Shown here piece after piece: positions 9,394 to 18,325 of a DNA stretch of 64,000 nucleotides. The notes under the pieces are model-generated. The model saw only the letters and a program-made list of their open reading frames with translations, searched no databases and was not told the DNA's origin. The DNA lies in assembly GCF_001908025.1 (NCBI RefSeq), contig NZ_MQMG01000006.1, positions 1 through 64,000 on the forward strand, read 5' to 3'. The stretch comes from Geobacillus proteiniphilus (lineage in GTDB: Bacteria; Bacillota; Bacilli; Bacillales; Anoxybacillaceae). The position numbers were made by a program, and so were the translations under genes. Positions within the stretch are counted from its first letter, which is position 1. Each line of letters begins with the position of its first letter.

Positions 9394-9423
9394 TTGCGCA
9401 CATAGGATAAAACTGTGTATAGT
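9394..9423 (+). promoter_or_regulatory. Promoter of ygaE
   Basis: TTGCGC (9394-9399), 18-base spacer, TATAGT (9418-9423), 43 bases upstream of the ygaE start. Confidence 0.5.
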
Positions 9424-9466
9424 ACTGAATGGTTCACCAAAACAAAAAGGAGAGTTTTGATCATAG

Positions 9467-10546
9467 ATGAAACTCGGTGCCCGCATCTTTAAAACGGGGA
9501 TCGCAGTGGCGCTCGCCTTGTTCTTAGCAGCGCTCTTCCAGTTTCCATCGCCGGCGTTCGCCGGCATTTCCGCTGTGTTCGCCATGCAGCCGACCATTTA
9601 CCGTTCGTATTTGTCGCTGATCGAGCAAGTGCAAGCGAATGTGATCGGCGCCTTGTTCGCGATCGCGGCGGTTCTCGTCCTTGGGCGCGATCCGTTGATC
9701 GTCGGTTTGACGCTGATGATCGTCATCGCCATTTGCCTGAAAATGCGCCTTGAATCATCGACGATTTCCGTAGCGCTTGTCACAGTCATTGCGATTATGG
9801 AATATACAGACCGCCAGTTCATCGAATTTGCGGCCATCCGCTTTTTAACGATTATGCTTGGCATTTTCGCCGCCTTTGTCGTCAATTTGATTTTCTTGCC
9901 GCCCAAGTATGAAAAAAAGTTATATGAAAAAATCAGCGAAGAAACAGAGGCCATTTTAAAATGGATCCGCCTGCATAAACAGCAGGCAGCCGACCATCAT
10001 CATTTAAAAGAAGAAATTGAAACGCGGCACGAAGAAATGACCAAACTTGAGCACCTATATTTTATGTACAAAGAAGAGCGCACGTATTTTCGGCGCCAAC
10101 GCTTCCAAAAATCGCGCAAGCTCGTGTTGTACCGGCAAATGATAGCAGCGGCCGATCGGGCTTTATCGGTCTTAAAATGGCTGCACCGGCTCGAAAACGA
10201 GTTCAGCCGCTTGCCCGCCGAGCTTCGTCAAGCCATCTGCCTGCACCTTGGTTGCTTGCTTGACTACCATGAGCAGCTGTTGCTGAAATTTATCCATAAG
10301 GCAAAGCCGCTCCCTCACAGCAGACGGGCCGAGGAAATTCATCATCAGCGCGAGCGGCTCACTTCCGCCTTTTATTCGGACGGCCAGCCGCCGGGCGATT
10401 ATCGGTTGTTTTCTTTAATCGGAGCGATCATTGACTATGGGGATCGCCTCGAACATTTAGACAAGCTTATCGATAGTTTCCACCATTACCATTACGATGA
10501 CACGCTGGAAAAAGAGCTGGAAAAGTCAGCAGGCGGCCGCTCATAG
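9467..10546 (+). CDS. ygaE: YgaE-like aromatic acid exporter family protein
   Basis: 359 residues. The N-terminal 145 residues hold about six tightly packed hydrophobic segments, with the conserved-looking AVFAMQPTIYRSYLSLIEQ near residue 43. The rest is a soluble, helical, charged C-terminal domain. This is the ArAE_1 (DUF939) architecture of the fusaric-acid-resistance superfamily. The protein should sit in the membrane; transport of aromatic acids is a family label, not shown for YgaE. The gene order next to gsaB is as in B. subtilis. Its own promoter and terminator make it monocistronic. Confidence 0.85.
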   Translation: MKLGARIFKTGIAVALALFLAALFQFPSPAFAGISAVFAMQPTIYRSYLSLIEQVQANVIGALFAIAAVLVLGRDPLIVGLTLMIVIAICLKMRLESSTISVALVTVIAIMEYTDRQFIEFAAIRFLTIMLGIFAAFVVNLIFLPPKYEKKLYEKISEETEAILKWIRLHKQQAADHHHLKEEIETRHEEMTKLEHLYFMYKEERTYFRRQRFQKSRKLVLYRQMIAAADRALSVLKWLHRLENEFSRLPAELRQAICLHLGCLLDYHEQLLLKFIHKAKPLPHSRRAEEIHHQRERLTSAFYSDGQPPGDYRLFSLIGAIIDYGDRLEHLDKLIDSFHHYHYDDTLEKELEKSAGGRS

Positions 10547-10566
10547 CGGACCGCCTGCTTCAATTT
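10529..10566 (+). terminator. Terminator of ygaE
   Basis: GCAGGCGG (10529-10536) pairs with CCGCCTGC (10551-10558), followed by a T-rich stretch. The left arm is inside the last ygaE codons. Confidence 0.8.
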
Positions 10567-10571
10567 TTCAT

Positions 10572-10609
10572 CCAAAAAGCGGCTTTACATGCAATAAACC
10601 CGCTTTTTC
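10572..10609. terminator. Second, bidirectional terminator after ygaE
   Basis: AAAAAGCGG pairs with CCGCTTTTT around a 17-base loop. It lies between ygaE and the IS982 copy and would shield the neighbours from read-through in either direction. Confidence 0.65.
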
Positions 10610-10615
10610 CAATAA

Positions 10616-10622
10616 TAATATT
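10616..10622. repeat. Target-site duplication, left copy
   Basis: TAATATT directly before the left inverted repeat of the IS982 copy; the identical heptamer follows the right end at 11629-11635. Confidence 0.85.
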
Positions 10623-11628
10623 ACCCGTGGTGCTAGATAAAATCGAGTAAGCATAAAAATAGCCCTTGCCTGCGGATCTCCTGTAGAATGAAAGTACCAC
10701 CCAACATTCGAAAGGAGAATCCCCATGCAAGAGCACTTTCATTTTACTACAGATCAAGCGAAAATTCAAAAACAATATGCAGCCATTTTCTTCTTTGTTT
10801 CTGCCCAACTACCATCTATTCAAATGTATTTGCAACGCCGCAATCGTCATTTGATGAAGCAAGAAGACGCTGTCATCATTGCCATTCATTATTTTAGGGA
10901 AGTTATTTGGCTTTTCTTCCGAACGCGCATGGCACCGCTTTGTGATGGGAAACTTGTTCACCAATGGACAGTTTATTGAACGTTCTCGATACAATCGCCG
11001 TTGTCGAGCGTTGCGTGTTGCAATCAAGTGGATTCGTCATGAGTTGGGAAAACGTGGTCAACACCATGCCTATGCGGTCGTAGACAGTATGCGGATCGAG
11101 TTGTGTCATCACGCAAGAATGTATCGCGTCCAACGATTCCAAGGAATGGCCGACATCGGATATTGTGCTTCGAAAAAGCAGTGGTATTAACGGGTTTAAG
11201 TTTCATCTTCAAGTGACCGATCAAGGACTGCCGATGGGATACGCGGTGACCGAAGCGTCCTGTCACGATATCGAACCGCAGCAGAAACCGTCATGACTCA
11301 AATTCCTCATCCCTTTAATTTGGGCGACAAGGGATTTATCAGTAGCGAATTGCAAAAAAAGTTGTATGAAGCGTACCAAATCGCCTTTTGGACTCCATCT
11401 CGCAAAAACCAGAAACATCGCCCATCGGCATCATGGGAGAGATGGCTCAAACAAAAACGTAAAGTGATTGAAACGGTGTTCTCTATCCTCATTGACCAGT
11501 ATCGTATCACAGAAATTCGTGCGAATTCGATTGCGGGGGTTGAAGTAGCACTAGATGGTATATTGTTGGCGTATTCACTTGTAACACTTGGGCTAGTTGA
11601 GCGCTAGCGCTCAACTAGCACCACGGGT
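10623..11628 (+). mobile_element. IS982-family insertion sequence, inactive
   Basis: A 1006-bp element bounded by inverted repeats ACCCGTGGTGCTAG (10623-10636) and CTAGCACCACGGGT (11615-11628). A 7-bp direct repeat TAATATT flanks it. Length, ends and transposase sequence fit IS982. The transposase frame is broken at three or more places, so the copy cannot move by itself. The intact ends and target duplication suggest a fairly recent insertion, or one mobilised in trans. It separates ygaE from ygaC, which are close together in the B. subtilis order. Confidence 0.9.
10725..11607 (+). pseudogene. IS982 transposase, frameshifted
   Basis: Reading starts at ATG 10725 (MQEHFHFTTDQAKIQ). Near 10890 it must shift frame to continue as LGKLFGFSSERAWHRFVMG, again near 11187 after YCASKKQWY, and again near 11270 to reach MTQIPHPFNLGDKGF and the C-terminus at 11607. 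The joined product is a DDE-type transposase of about 295 residues, normal for IS982. With at least three frameshifts it is a pseudogene. Confidence 0.88.
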
Positions 11629-11635
11629 TAATATT
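11629..11635. repeat. Target-site duplication, right copy
   Basis: TAATATT immediately after the right inverted repeat, identical to 10616-10622. Confidence 0.85.
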
Positions 11636-11737
11636 ATTTTCTGCAATTACTGTAGCTGTTGAATGATTAAGCAATTGAATAGCAACCCCCCCGCCTCACC
11701 ATCAGCTCTTCATGCGTGCCGCTTTCGACAAAAAAGC

Positions 11738-11775
11738 AGAAAAAACCTGCCAGCGATGCCGAACAGGCTTTTTTC
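11738..11775. terminator. Terminator of ygaC
   Basis: AAAAAACCTG and CAGGCTTTTTT enclose a 14-base loop. It ends the leftward ygaC transcript and has a T-tract on the plus strand too. Confidence 0.75.
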
Positions 11776-11785
11776 ATGCCGCTAT

Positions 11786-12322
11786 TTACGTTTGGTACGC
11801 CTGAAACACTCCGTACCATTTGTCGATGAACTCGGGCGCAAACGGCCCTTTCCGCTCCTTAATCCAGCCGATCAGTTTTTGAACGTTGTTTTTTAAAATG
11901 CGGTCGATCACATCGGGATAGTGCATTTCGCGGCGATGCCGCTCATACTCATCTTCATCCAGCAGCATGTACGTCATATCGGGAAACACTTTAATATCCA
12001 AATCATAATCGATGTACTTCAGCGCTTCTTCATCCCAAACGAACGGCGAGCTTAAATTGCAATAGTAGTATACCCCGTCCTCACGAATCATGGCGATAAT
12101 GTTAAACCAATGCTTAGCATGAAAAAAACAAATCGCCGGTTCGCGCGTCACCCACGTCCGGCCGTCCGCTTCCATGACGAGTGTTTTGTTATTGCCGCCG
12201 ATCACATACGATGGCGTCCCTTTTAATACGACCGTTTCCTGCCAAATGCGGTGAATCGTCCCATTATGTTTGTAGCTATGGATTTGAATGATTTTCCCTT
12301 CCCGAGGGTAAGCTGGCATCAT
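11786..12322 (-). CDS. ygaC: Nucleoside tri-/diphosphatase, YgaC/Ntdp family (DUF402)
   Basis: 178 residues, matching the UPF0374/DUF402 family, a beta-barrel hydrolase that removes phosphate from nucleoside di- and triphosphates with a divalent metal. The stretches [29 protein letters not shown] (given here in part: DYDLDIKVF) and DEDEYERHR carry the acidic residues that bind metal in the family. Two adjacent Met codons begin the frame (12322, 12319). Position next to ygaB and sspE follows B. subtilis. The role is taken from family knowledge, not from anything specific here. Confidence 0.9.
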   Translation of the reverse strand: MMPAYPREGKIIQIHSYKHNGTIHRIWQETVVLKGTPSYVIGGNNKTLVMEADGRTWVTREPAICFFHAKHWFNIIAMIREDGVYYYCNLSSPFVWDEEALKYIDYDLDIKVFPDMTYMLLDEDEYERHRREMHYPDVIDRILKNNVQKLIGWIKERKGPFAPEFIDKWYGVFQAYQT

Positions 12323-12453
12323 TCTTCCCTACTTTCCGATGGGAGCTTCTTCGTTATATTATACCCTGTTCCTTTTGCAAAAGGAAAGAAAAGCAGGCCG
12401 CCTTACTGAGGAAAAGGCAACTGGCGCGTTGGCTCAAGGACGCAGCCTGTCCG

Positions 12454-12663
12454 TCAGACACCGGATGCCATCTGCCCTAAAAATGCGCGGCGGATGGCTT
12501 CCACCTCCCGTTTCATTTGCCGCACTTCCTCGCGCAAGGCGGCGGTCGGCGCTTCACGTTCGAGTTCATCCAACTGGCGGGTGATCTCCTCGCAACGCTC
12601 CATCTCCTGTTGCAAAAACAGCGCCTCGTCGCCTACATTCGTCCATGCGTGCTCCATCGCCAT
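12454..12663 (-). CDS. ygaB: YgaB-like small coiled-coil protein
   Basis: 69 residues, almost wholly charged helix: heptad-like spacing from residue 15 on (LFLQQEMERCEEITRQLDEL). No membrane segment or catalytic motif. Length, composition and place between ygaC and sspE fit the YgaB family of B. subtilis, whose function is unknown. The ribosome site before ATG 12663 is a GGGAG-type sequence. Confidence 0.68.
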   Translation of the reverse strand: MAMEHAWTNVGDEALFLQQEMERCEEITRQLDELEREAPTAALREEVRQMKREVEAIRRAFLGQMASGV

Positions 12664-12767
12664 TCCGTTCTCCCTTCCCCTTTGCCGTGTGATTTCCTTT
12701 CATCATTTCGCGGCCGCATCCACAAATTCCTTTCACTAATCTCGTAAAGAGAGGACAGCTTTTGTCG

Positions 12768-12801
12768 ACAAAAAAAGCAGAGGCGCGCCGCCCCTGCTTT
12801 T
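12768..12801 (-). terminator. Terminator of sspE
   Basis: Minus strand AGCAGGGGC pairs with GCCTCTGCT across a GC-rich loop and is followed by seven T residues. Confidence 0.75.
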
Positions 12802-12890
12802 GCCTTCCATCTTCGGCCTATCGCCTGCGCTCTTGTAGCAACATACGCCGTCGTCACAACCGCCAGGCGTCAGCCATGGATGATCGTTGG

Positions 12891-13082
12891 TTATTGATTG
12901 ACATTTTGCGCTTTGCGGGCTTCCGCTTGCGCATTTTGTTGTTTTACGTGTTGCACATTCGTCTCAGCCGCAAATTCCGTCGCAAATTGGCCAGCTTGAG
13001 CGGCTTGAGCCGATTGGGCATTTTGTTGTCTTACTTCTTGAATGTTTGTGCCAGCTGCTGTTTTGTTCGGTTGTTTGGCCAT
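12891..13082 (-). CDS. sspE: Gamma-type small acid-soluble spore protein
   Basis: 63 residues from ATG 13082, seven bases after GGAGGTG; five further codons upstream are open but lack a ribosome site. Gln, Asn and Ala dominate, with two copies of a repeat of the type F-E-F-A-E-T-N-V-Q-V-Q-Q-N-A (here QFATEFAAETNVQHVKQQN). No Trp or Cys. Gamma SASP is a nitrogen store degraded during germination by Gpr protease. A sigma-G-type promoter is present upstream. Confidence 0.93.
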   Translation of the reverse strand: MAKQPNKTAAGTNIQEVRQQNAQSAQAAQAGQFATEFAAETNVQHVKQQNAQAEARKAQNVNQ

Positions 13083-13103
13083 TGTTCTCACCTCCACGTG
13101 CTT

Positions 13104-13133
13104 TACTATGCCCCGGGGGTGATCGTTCTATCC
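13104..13133 (-). promoter_or_regulatory. Sigma-G-like promoter of sspE
   Basis: Minus strand: -10 CATAGTA (13104-13110) fits CATnnTA; 18 bases upstream GGATA (13129-13133) is close to the sigma-G -35. This predicts forespore expression. Confidence 0.6.
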
Positions 13134-13140
13134 GCTGACG

Positions 13141-14171
<1,031 letters not shown>

Positions 14172-14175
<4 letters not shown>

Positions 14176-15272
14176 TCGGGGCGGCGTACTCCGCCCGCCC
14201 ATTCTTTATATTCGCGCCAAACACGTTGATGGGACACCGGAAAGGCGTACGCTTCGAGCTCATCTTCAGACACAAGCCGAAAAGGCTCCTTGGTGGACTC
14301 GCTGCTGATCAGGCGGCCGGGAAACACCGTCAACTGCCAGACTAAATGGGAAAACGCATGCTCAAACGAAGCAATCGGTTCTGTAAGCTCCACTTGCAAA
14401 CCGTATTGCTCCCCAAACATTTTCTCGAGTTTCTCTTTTCCATCTGCGCCGTCCATTTCGCAGCTGGGGAACTCCCATAAGTTCGCAAGCAAACCGGTGC
14501 TGTCGCGCTTGCGGATGAGAATGCGGCCTTCATGGTCGGCCAGCACAGCGACAGCGAGCGGCACTTGTTTGACCGCTGTTTTTTTCGTTTTCACCGGCAG
14601 CTCTTCCGCCACCCCTTCGGCGAACGCTTGGCAGTAGGCTTGCACCGGACAAAGAAGGCACGACGGGCGGCGTGGCGTGCAAACAAGGGCGCCGAGCTCA
14701 ATCAGCGCCTCGTTAAACGCTCCCGGGTTTTCGTACGCCATAATTTCGCGGACGATTTGTTCAAATCGTTTTCGCGTCGACGGTTTGGCAATATCGTCTG
14801 TCACGAGAAACAGACGCGACAAGACACGCATCACGTTGCCGTCAACAGCCGGCTCCGGCACGCCATAAGCGAGGCTCAACACCGCCCCGACCGTATACGG
14901 TCCGACTCCTTTCAGCTTAGAAAATTTATCCGGATCGTCCGGCACTTTGCCGCCATAGCTCGTTTTCACTTCTTTCACCGCCGCGTGCAAGTTGCGCACG
15001 CGCGAGTAATAGCCGAGCCCTTCCCACGCCTTCAGCACCTCGTCCTCATCAGCGTCAGCGAGCACCTCCAGCGTCGGAAATTGCTCGATAAACTGTTCAA
15101 AATACGGAATGACCGTCTCGACGCGCGTTTGCTGCAGCATCACTTCCGACACCCATACTTTATATGGGTCGCGGCCTTTCCGCCACGGCAGGTCGCGGCG
15201 CTCGCGGGCGAACCAGTCAAGCAAATCGCGCTGAAACTCGCGCGCTGGAAATCGCTCTGTTTCTCTTGTCAT
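14172..15272 (-). CDS. mutY: Adenine DNA glycosylase MutY
   Basis: 366 residues. Helix-hairpin-helix glycosylase domain in the first 220: catalytic Glu in EVMLQQTRVETVIPYF (about 45-60), HhH LKGVGPYTVGAVLSLAYG with the Asp in AVDGNVMRVLSRL. The 4Fe-4S cluster cysteines are in CTPRRPSCLLCPVQAYC. The last 120 residues form the NUDIX-like domain that recognises 8-oxoG. It removes adenine mispaired with 8-oxoguanine. The start ATG 15272 follows GGGGG by nine bases. Confidence 0.97.
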
Positions 15273-15319
15273 TCAACGTTTCCCCCATGATGCCTATGAT
15301 CCATATCCACCTTATTATA

Positions 15320-15358
15320 TCAAAAAACCCCCGGCGTGGCTTGCCGCACGCCGAGGGA
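15320..15358 (-). terminator. Terminator of the fdhD-OFA carrier operon
   Basis: Minus strand CCCTCGGCGTG and CACGCCGGGGG stem followed by six T residues (15322-15327). Confidence 0.82.
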
Positions 15359-15377
15359 AGACGGAAGGAAATCGTTC

Positions 15378-16643
15378 TCAACTTTCCTTAGCCGCCGAAA
15401 CATAGGCGATTTGTTCATGCTGGGCGCGCAATCGGCGAATATCGATGCGCACGAGCAACGAGATGATGAAAGCGATGACAAACAATCCGCCAAAAAAGGC
15501 CAAACTTCCTTCATAAGAACCGGTCGTGTCTTTAATATACGCAGCAAACATCGGTCCGACGAGACCAGCCGCGGCCCAAGCGGTCAAAATATAACCATGG
15601 ATGGCGCCAAGCTGCTTCGTGCCGAACAAATCGCCGATATACGCCGGGATACAGGCGAATCCGCCGCCGTAGCACGTATACACAATCGTCAGCATCACAA
15701 CAAACAGCCATTTGATGGACACGTTCGGCAACAGGAAGAAAATCAAGATTTGCAAAACGAAAAACGTCGTATACGTATTCGGCCGCCCAATATAATCAGA
15801 AGCCGATGCCCAACCGATGCGCCCTAACCCGTTAAACACCCCAATGGCGCCAACTAATGCCGCCGCGGCCGTTTGGCTGATGCCGATGCTTTCCACCGCC
15901 AACGGTTTGGCCACCGCTAAAACGGCAATGCCGCACGTCACGTTAATAAACAACATGAACCATAAATACCAAAAACGTCTTGTTTTAACCGCCTCATTGG
16001 CCGTCAACTGCGCCAAATCAAGCGAAGGTTTGGCTTTTCCGGCCTTCACTTTTTCCTGAAATCCTTCCGGCAGCCATCCTTCTGGCGGTTTTTCTAAATA
16101 AAGAGAAGATAACGTCATAATGACAAAATACGTAATGCCTAAAATGAAAAACGTATTTTGGACGCCGACGGAGGCAATCAAACTGTTCATCACCGGACTC
16201 GCGATCGCTGCGGCAAAACCGAATCCCATAATCGCCAGCCCTGTAGCCAACCCGCGCCGGTCTGGAAACCATTTGACAAGCGTTGACACTGGCGCAATAT
16301 ACCCGACGCCGAGCCCGATCCCACCTAAAACGCCATAAAACAGATAAAGCAGATACTTGGAACCGAGAGCAACAGCTAATCCAGAACCAGTCACCCCGAG
16401 GCCAAAGAAGATGGCGGCCAATAGTCCGGATTTCCGCGGTCCGTGCTTTTCAACAAAATGGCCAAGGAACGCAGCCGACAATCCTAAAAACAAGATCGCA
16501 ATGCTGAACGTGAGCGCTACTTCCTGATCGGACCATCCAAACAATTGTTTTAATGGATTGGTAAAATTGCTCCACGCATAAACAGACCCAATCGAAATAT
16601 GAATGCCGACGGCCGATAGCGCAATGAGCCAACGGTTTTTCAC
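15378..16643 (-). CDS. OFA-family MFS transporter (oxalate/formate-type)
   Basis: 421 residues with 12 membrane segments. The N-terminal segment GIHISIGSVYAWSNFTNPL and the loop GPRKSGLLAA are typical of the oxalate:formate antiporter branch of the major facilitator superfamily. GTG start at 16643 after GGGAGGAG. It begins 16 bases after the fdhD stop, so the two genes are one operon. That context suggests a small monocarboxylate such as formate, oxalate or lactate, but the substrate cannot be read from sequence. Confidence 0.85.
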   Translation of the reverse strand: MKNRWLIALSAVGIHISIGSVYAWSNFTNPLKQLFGWSDQEVALTFSIAILFLGLSAAFLGHFVEKHGPRKSGLLAAIFFGLGVTGSGLAVALGSKYLLYLFYGVLGGIGLGVGYIAPVSTLVKWFPDRRGLATGLAIMGFGFAAAIASPVMNSLIASVGVQNTFFILGITYFVIMTLSSLYLEKPPEGWLPEGFQEKVKAGKAKPSLDLAQLTANEAVKTRRFWYLWFMLFINVTCGIAVLAVAKPLAVESIGISQTAAAALVGAIGVFNGLGRIGWASASDYIGRPNTYTTFFVLQILIFFLLPNVSIKWLFVVMLTIVYTCYGGGFACIPAYIGDLFGTKQLGAIHGYILTAWAAAGLVGPMFAAYIKDTTGSYEGSLAFFGGLFVIAFIISLLVRIDIRRLRAQHEQIAYVSAAKES

Positions 16644-16659
16644 AGACTCTCCTCCCCTT

Positions 16660-17451
16660 TCATCCGATTATGATCCGACTCTCATGCGTATACACGTTAA
16701 ACGCTTGCCCGCGCAAAAAGCCAACCACTGTTATGCCGAGTTCATCCGCCAAATCCAAGGCCAGCGTCGTCGGCGCCGATTTCGAGAGCAGGACGCTCAC
16801 TCCCATTTTCGCCGCCTTTAACAGCACTTCCGACGAGACGCGGCCGCTGAATACAATCAGCTTGTCTTTCATCGCCACTTGATGGCGCAGGCAGTAGCCG
16901 TACAACTTATCAAGCGCGTTGTGACGCCCGATGTCAGAACGAATCACGACCATCCCATCCGGTGTGGCGAGCGCGGCGTTGTGAAGACCACCCGTCGCCG
17001 CAAAGTCCGTCGACTGCTCGTGCAGCGCTTCCATGAGGCGAATGCAGTCATCCGCCTTCACGGCGATGCCGCCGACGATCGTTTTCGCCGTCTTCATGTC
17101 ATTGTAAAAATAAAATTGCCGGCTTTTTCCGCAACACGAGCCGATGAACCGCTTGGCATAAAACTGTTTGGCCGGCAGTCCGCCTGCGGCGAGTTCGACA
17201 TAAGCAAAGCCCCGCTCACCATCAATGGTCATCCCTTTGATGTCGCTGCACGTCCGAATGGCTCCTTCCGAAGCCAAAAATCCGATTACCAATTCATCTA
17301 GATGCGCCGGCGTGCAAACGATCGTCGCAAACTCCTCGCCATTGACCGTTATGGTCAACGGAAACTCGAGCGCGATCTCGTCCTCTTCCTCAACAAAGCG
17401 CCCGTTCCGGTATTTCGCAATCGGTCGCCGTTTCGCCGCAAACCCGCTCAC
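16660..17451 (-). CDS. fdhD: Formate dehydrogenase sulfurtransferase FdhD
   Basis: 263 residues from GTG 17451, nine bases after AGGGGG; an upstream ATG at 17472 lies ahead of that site and lacks its own. The conserved pair of Cys in GSCCGKSRQ (the C-x-x-C-like sulfur-carrying loop), the segment DIGRHNALDK and the C-terminal SKSAPTTLALDLA fit FdhD. The protein passes sulfur from a cysteine desulfurase to the bis-MGD cofactor so that FdhA becomes active. The gene is preceded by a long folded leader with a terminator, and co-transcribed with the OFA carrier. Confidence 0.92.
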   Translation of the reverse strand: MSGFAAKRRPIAKYRNGRFVEEEDEIALEFPLTITVNGEEFATIVCTPAHLDELVIGFLASEGAIRTCSDIKGMTIDGERGFAYVELAAGGLPAKQFYAKRFIGSCCGKSRQFYFYNDMKTAKTIVGGIAVKADDCIRLMEALHEQSTDFAATGGLHNAALATPDGMVVIRSDIGRHNALDKLYGYCLRHQVAMKDKLIVFSGRVSSEVLLKAAKMGVSVLLSKSAPTTLALDLADELGITVVGFLRGQAFNVYTHESRIIIG

Positions 17452-17473
17452 CTTGCCATTCCCCCTTTCCATG

Positions 17474-17539
17474 CAAAATAAAACCGCCGCCTTCCGGACA
17501 AGAGGACAAACTCGCCCCTGTCAGCGAAAAGCGGCGGTA
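17474..17539 (-). terminator. Leader terminator upstream of fdhD
   Basis: Minus strand ACCGCCGC (17531-17538) pairs with GCGGCGGT (17483-17490), followed by TTTTATTTT. It lies about 25 bases before the fdhD start codon, inside the transcript, and so looks like an attenuator rather than the end of another gene; no gene ends here. Confidence 0.75.
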
Positions 17540-17655
17540 GTTTGCGCCCAGCACTTCTGCAGCGAAACCAACGCACATCCGTTTCCGAAACCTGCCTGCC
17601 AAGCGGCGAAACCGTTTAGCCGGCAAGGCTTCTACTATTTTCATCGTGCTAACTA
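17474..17655 (-). promoter_or_regulatory. Structured 5' leader of fdhD, candidate riboswitch or attenuator
   Basis: About 110 bases lie between the predicted transcription start and the leader terminator, rich in potential pairing (GCCGGC, GGCAGGCAGG, GGTTTCGGAAACGG, GGTTTCGCTGCAG). The order promoter, fold, terminator, ribosome site is that of a transcription attenuator. I looked for the Moco, SAM, TPP, cobalamin and fluoride cores and did not recognise any. A cofactor-linked signal would make sense for fdhD, but this is inference. Confidence 0.5.
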
Positions 17656-17661
17656 TTCATA

Positions 17662-17690
17662 AGCATACCACGAACAGTAACGAAAAACAA
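17662..17690 (-). promoter_or_regulatory. Promoter of fdhD
   Basis: Minus strand: TTGTTT (17685-17690), 17-base spacer, TATGCT (17662-17667). The -10 is identical to that of fdhA. Confidence 0.6.
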
Positions 17691-17711
17691 TTGTTTCTGT
17701 TCACAAAATCG

Positions 17712-18059
17712 TCACAATTCAATCGGTTTTTCAAACACGAACACCGATACGGCCATATCTTCTTCCACTTTAATGTCGCTGAACAAATAAAGAAGCTTCG
17801 AACCGATGAGCTCTTCCATGCCGTCCGGCACATGTTGGGCGTACACGTCTTGGATCATTTTCGTTCTCGCTGCATGCACCATCTCTCGGCCTTCCGGCGT
17901 GCGGGCGATAAATTTTTCTGTCGGCGTCAAATTGCCATGCAAAATCGTAATCGCCAAGTTGTCGACAAAATACGTTTTAATCCGCTCCGGCCCTTTGCCA
18001 AACAGCTGTTTGCGCACTTTGCGCACAATATCGTTGAAAGCGGCTTCTTTTTTGGACAT
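17712..18059 (-). CDS. DUF2294 (MpsC-like) protein
   Basis: 115 residues, single DUF2294 domain: AFNDIVRKVRKQLFGKGPE, then ITILHGNLTPTEKFIA and SDIKVEEDMAVSVFVFE. The family includes MpsC of the Na+/membrane-potential (bicarbonate) system of Staphylococcus and YbcI of B. subtilis. A second member is at 36427-36795, next to the DabA/DabB genes. This copy sits between the divergent formate genes instead, with no DabAB partner, so its role may differ. No membrane segment is seen. Confidence 0.85.
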   Translation of the reverse strand: MSKKEAAFNDIVRKVRKQLFGKGPERIKTYFVDNLAITILHGNLTPTEKFIARTPEGREMVHAARTKMIQDVYAQHVPDGMEELIGSKLLYLFSDIKVEEDMAVSVFVFEKPIEL

Positions 18060-18166
18060 TTTTCTTCCCCCTTTCCGAAAGCCACCAGAAAAAGTTCCAG
18101 CCCATCCGTTGTGTTCTTCGTTTTGCCGTACTATAATAAACTATAGCAAATGTATACATAGTGGAA

Positions 18167-18200
18167 AAATAATAAGGCAAGAAGCGGCCTTGTTATTTTT
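18167..18200 (+). terminator. Terminator-like hairpin in the DUF2294-fdhA interval
   Basis: AATAAGGC and GCCTTGTT (one G-U pair) enclose a short loop, followed by ATTTTT. No gene on the plus strand ends before it, so the transcript it would stop is not known. Confidence 0.45.
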
Positions 18201-18218
18201 CTACTAAATATAAAAAGT

Positions 18219-18247
18219 TTGGATTGGTTGTTTAGTATCGTTATGCT
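18219..18247 (+). promoter_or_regulatory. Promoter of fdhA
   Basis: TTGGAT (18219-18224), 17-base spacer, TATGCT (18242-18247). Transcription would start at about 18254, only a few bases before the leader hairpin. Confidence 0.55.
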
Positions 18248-18256
18248 AAAGAACTA

Positions 18257-18307
18257 CTCCACCCACGATGAAGCATTCGTCTCGTCGCTGGTGGAGTTTT
18301 TTATTTT
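18257..18307 (+). terminator. Leader terminator upstream of fdhA
   Basis: CTCCACC (18257-18263) pairs with GGTGGAG (18290-18296), with a second imperfect palindrome in the loop, followed by TTTTTTATTTT. It lies between the predicted promoter and the fdhA ribosome site, so read-through is needed for expression. Confidence 0.75.
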
Positions 18308-18325
18308 GACAAAGGGGGAGCGACG

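Noticed and set aside
14532-15290. 252-codon frame opposite mutY
   Set aside because: Antisense of a complete mutY gene.
17474-17655. Molybdenum-cofactor riboswitch in the fdhD leader
   Set aside because: The conserved Moco core was not found by eye, so the leader is reported without a class.
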